Part shown: one piece after another, positions 5,931 through 7,597 of the stretch
Position numbering within the stretch: the stretch's first letter is position 1
How the letters are laid out: every line of letters starts with the position of its first letter
Assembly: GCA_025363495.1 (NCBI GenBank)
Contig: JANYDR010000010.1
Coordinates: forward strand, 1-7,597
Reading direction: 5' to 3'
Length of the DNA stretch: 7,597 nucleotides
DNA from: Cyclobacteriaceae bacterium
GTDB lineage: Bacteria > Bacteroidota > Bacteroidia > Cytophagales > Cyclobacteriaceae
Translations under genes and position numbers: made by a program
The notes under the pieces: model-generated
Told to the model about the DNA's origin: nothing
What the model saw: the letters and a program-made list of their open reading frames with translations, nothing else
Databases searched by the model: none

Positions 5931-6911
5931 TCACATTCCTAAACTCTGGTTCTCTATCGAAGCCAACTCTATGATCTTCGCGTACTCTGCAGGATTGAGA
6001 TCATTGAAGAAGTAGTGGATAGGATTAACCTGCTCACCGTTGATGAAAACTTCGTAATGCAGGTGAGGCGCTGTTGAAAGTCCTGTATCGCCTACGAAGC
6101 CGATTAATTCGCCGCGCTTAACTGTCTGACCGTTACGAACTACGAACGCATGCATGTGAGCATAGCGTGTGCGGTAACCAAAACCGTGGTTAATTTCTAC
6201 TTTTTTACCATAACCAGTAAAGCTTATCTCCACGTTATCGATCACGCCATCTGCCGTAGCATAAATAGGTGTTCCGATTGGAGCGGCAAAGTCTATACCG
6301 GTGTGCATCTTACGCACTTTATAAATCGGATGGATTCGAATACCAAAGCCTGATGCAAGCACAACTGTTTGCTTTTTAGGAATTGGCTGAATAGCTGGAA
6401 TGGCCGCAAATAATTTTTCTTTGTTCTCAGCCAGTTCTACAATCTCATCATGTGACTTAGACTCAATATAGACTTTGCGACGAAGCTTATCCAGTGATTC
6501 GTTGAGCTTTAAAATAACTTCTTCGTGATCGATATCTTTATTCTTAATGTCTTCGTAACGGTCAGCACCACCTACACCCGCTTCGCGAATTGATTTATCG
6601 ATTGGTTCTGAACCGAGGACAACGCGATAGATATTGTCATCGCGGTAGGCCATATCGGAAAGATTTTTGTCAAGACTTGTGACCTTCTTTTGAAGTTCTT
6701 CAAAGTAGAACTCCATTTCTTTCACTTCATTCTTTAATCGTACTTCTTTAGGGGATTCGAAATAATTGCTGTGTAAAAAAACGAGGCCAACGGCCATCGC
6801 GATGGTAAGAGAAAGGATTCCCAGAGCATTGAGGACAATGTCACCGGTGGAGGTTTTTACCCGTATGTATTTACAAGACTCTGTATCGTAATAGTACTTA
6901 ATCTTTGCCAT
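5931..6911 (-). CDS. Membrane-anchored M23 (LytM-type) zinc metallopeptidase
   Basis: Probable peptidoglycan endopeptidase that cuts peptide cross-bridges in the periplasm during wall growth or division. The 326 residues comprise a cytoplasmic N-terminus with YYYDTESCKYIRV, one transmembrane helix (about 25-47), and a coiled-coil region (about 55-100 and 130-167). The LytM domain spans about 185-300. The zinc and active-site residues are intact: HTGID (H203, D207) and HLHYEV (H283, H285), with YAHMH (H252, H254) in between. GFGIRIHPIY before the first ligand is typical of this family. The C-terminal tail (about 303-326) is short and helical. Because all ligands are present, it should be a working enzyme rather than an EnvC-like activator. 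It starts 9 bp after the mogA stop, so the two are probably cotranscribed, although their functions are not obviously linked. Confidence 0.94.
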   Translation of the reverse strand: MAKIKYYYDTESCKYIRVKTSTGDIVLNALGILSLTIAMAVGLVFLHSNYFESPKEVRLKNEVKEMEFYFEELQKKVTSLDKNLSDMAYRDDNIYRVVLGSEPIDKSIREAGVGGADRYEDIKNKDIDHEEVILKLNESLDKLRRKVYIESKSHDEIVELAENKEKLFAAIPAIQPIPKKQTVVLASGFGIRIHPIYKVRKMHTGIDFAAPIGTPIYATADGVIDNVEISFTGYGKKVEINHGFGYRTRYAHMHAFVVRNGQTVKRGELIGFVGDTGLSTAPHLHYEVFINGEQVNPIHYFFNDLNPAEYAKIIELASIENQSLGM

Positions 6912-6920
6912 GCGAATGTT

Positions 6921-7448
6921 TTATTTACTGACTGGGCGGAACGCCTTTATGACCAATTCATTGCATTCCAAATAGGGCCCACCCAGCAAATCTAAGCAAT
7001 AAGGAATAGATGGAAAAACGGCGTCAAGGCACTGCCGAATCGATTGCGGTTTTCCAGGCAAATTTACAATAAGTGTCTTGTTGCGGATTCCCGCTGTTTG
7101 CCTCGAAAGTATGGCCGTGGGCACGAATTTGAGGCTTTCAGAGCGCATTAGCTCCCCAAATCCGGGCATCATTTTGTCGCACACGGCGGCGGTTGCTTCC
7201 GGGGTTACGTCCCGTTTTGAAGGGCCGGTTCCGCCAGAGGTTACAATGAGGCAGCATTCTTTTAGATCGGCCATGTCGATCAGGGTTTGGCTGATCAAAT
7301 CCTGTTCATCCGGGATTACAGCGTATTCACTTTCCCAGGGGCTTATGAGATATTCATTGAGTGTGGAGACAATCGCCTTGCCGGGAATGTCTTCGTAAAT
7401 GCCATTGCTGGCGCGGTCGGAGACGTTGATGATACCGATACGAATCAT
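6921..7448 (-). CDS. mogA: Molybdopterin adenylyltransferase
   Basis: Catalyses Mg-ATP-dependent adenylylation of molybdopterin, the activation step before molybdate insertion in molybdenum cofactor synthesis; cytosolic, usually trimeric. The 175-residue product resembles E. coli MogA closely along its length. It has ISDRAS-like INVSDRASNGIY (7-18), VIPDEQ (44-49, Asp47 matching MogA Asp49), TSGGTGPSKRDVTPEAT (70-86, Asp80 matching Asp82), MPGFGELMR (94-102), VPTAILSRQ (109-117), VNLPGKPQSI (128-137), SIPYCLDLLGGPY (147-159) and AFRP (169-172). The MogA-type FVPTAILSRQ segment and the C-terminal GPY...AFRP stretch favour MogA over MoaB. It is about 20 residues shorter than E. coli MogA, mainly through a shorter loop near residue 145 and a shorter tail. 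No other molybdenum cofactor gene is in view; the next gene downstream encodes an M23 peptidase. The ATG at 7448 fits the family N-terminus. Confidence 0.93.
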   Translation of the reverse strand: MIRIGIINVSDRASNGIYEDIPGKAIVSTLNEYLISPWESEYAVIPDEQDLISQTLIDMADLKECCLIVTSGGTGPSKRDVTPEATAAVCDKMMPGFGELMRSESLKFVPTAILSRQTAGIRNKTLIVNLPGKPQSIRQCLDAVFPSIPYCLDLLGGPYLECNELVIKAFRPVSK

Positions 7449-7452
7449 AGTT

Positions 7453-7590
7453 GGTTATAGGTTACCGGTTGCAAGTTACAGGGGGCATCGTTTCAAAATC
7501 GGTTTAGTGTACTGTTCACGTGTAGACCCTTTTAAGTTGGGAAAATAGTTAACAATGGTACCCGGTAACTTGTAACCTGTATCCGGTGAC
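7453..7590. repeat. Inverted repeat of GGTTAC-like words upstream of mogA
   Basis: The left arm (7453-7483) is a run of 7-8-bp related words: GGTTATA, GGTTACC, GGTTGCAA, GTTACAGG. The right arm (about 7558-7590) holds the complementary words GGTAACTT, GTAACCTG, TATCCGGTGAC. The best-paired segment is 7467-7483 with 7561-7577, matching at 15 of 17 positions, with a loop of about 77 bp. The window ends only a few bases later, so the right arm may continue outside. It lies immediately 5' of the mogA start. Apart from this element, the 7449-7597 stretch shows no gene and no convincing promoter. Confidence 0.65.
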
Positions 7591-7597
7591 TTCTAGA

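Noticed and set aside
2058..7523. Shared 10-mer GTTCACGTGT at 2058-2067 and 7514-7523, as a possible common regulatory site
   Set aside because: Many shared 10-mers are expected by chance in 7.6 kb, and the flanks do not match well.

Overview
The window looks like chromosomal DNA from a member of the Bacteroidota, probably the Cytophagales or a near relative. This rests on moderate GC with AT-rich spacers, start codons without clear Shine-Dalgarno sequences, signal peptides ending in the style '...FSQ' or '...YSQ', a secreted TPR-CHAT protein, and an outer-membrane barrel ending in a C-terminal aromatic residue. The genus cannot be fixed from this sequence alone. All seven confident genes lie on the minus strand, so the region reads from right to left.

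Layout in transcription order: (1) 7448-5931, a two-gene unit with a MogA-type molybdopterin adenylyltransferase followed 9 bp later by a membrane-anchored M23/LytM peptidase; (2) 5773-2151, a tight pair with a predicted outer-membrane beta-barrel protein and, 2 bp after its stop, an 890-residue exported TPR-CHAT protein with an intact His/Cys dyad; (3) 1929-1279, a protein-L-isoaspartate O-methyltransferase (pcm); (4) 1083 to beyond position 1, a TetR repressor followed 19 bp later by an EmrA/HlyD-type membrane fusion protein, which is cut off by the window edge. The last unit is a self-regulated multidrug efflux operon whose inner-membrane pump and outer-membrane channel should lie beyond the left edge.

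No gene-free stretch exceeds about 200 bp, but the spacers are not plain. Three of them (1201-1289, 5825-5904, 7453-7590) carry inverted repeats whose arms are built from short, degenerate, tandemly repeated words (periods about 8, 14 and 7-8 bp), with different words in each spacer. The fourth (1966-2150) holds an imperfect hairpin and a doubtful 31-codon ORF. The spacer upstream of tetR also carries two palindromic candidate operators, one of which reaches the start codon.

The genes are mostly housekeeping or envelope functions: cofactor synthesis, peptidoglycan hydrolysis, protein repair and drug efflux. The most distinctive element is the operon pairing an exported CHAT-family putative protease with an outer-membrane barrel of unknown function. 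No tRNA, rRNA, CRISPR array, insertion sequence or phage gene is visible.
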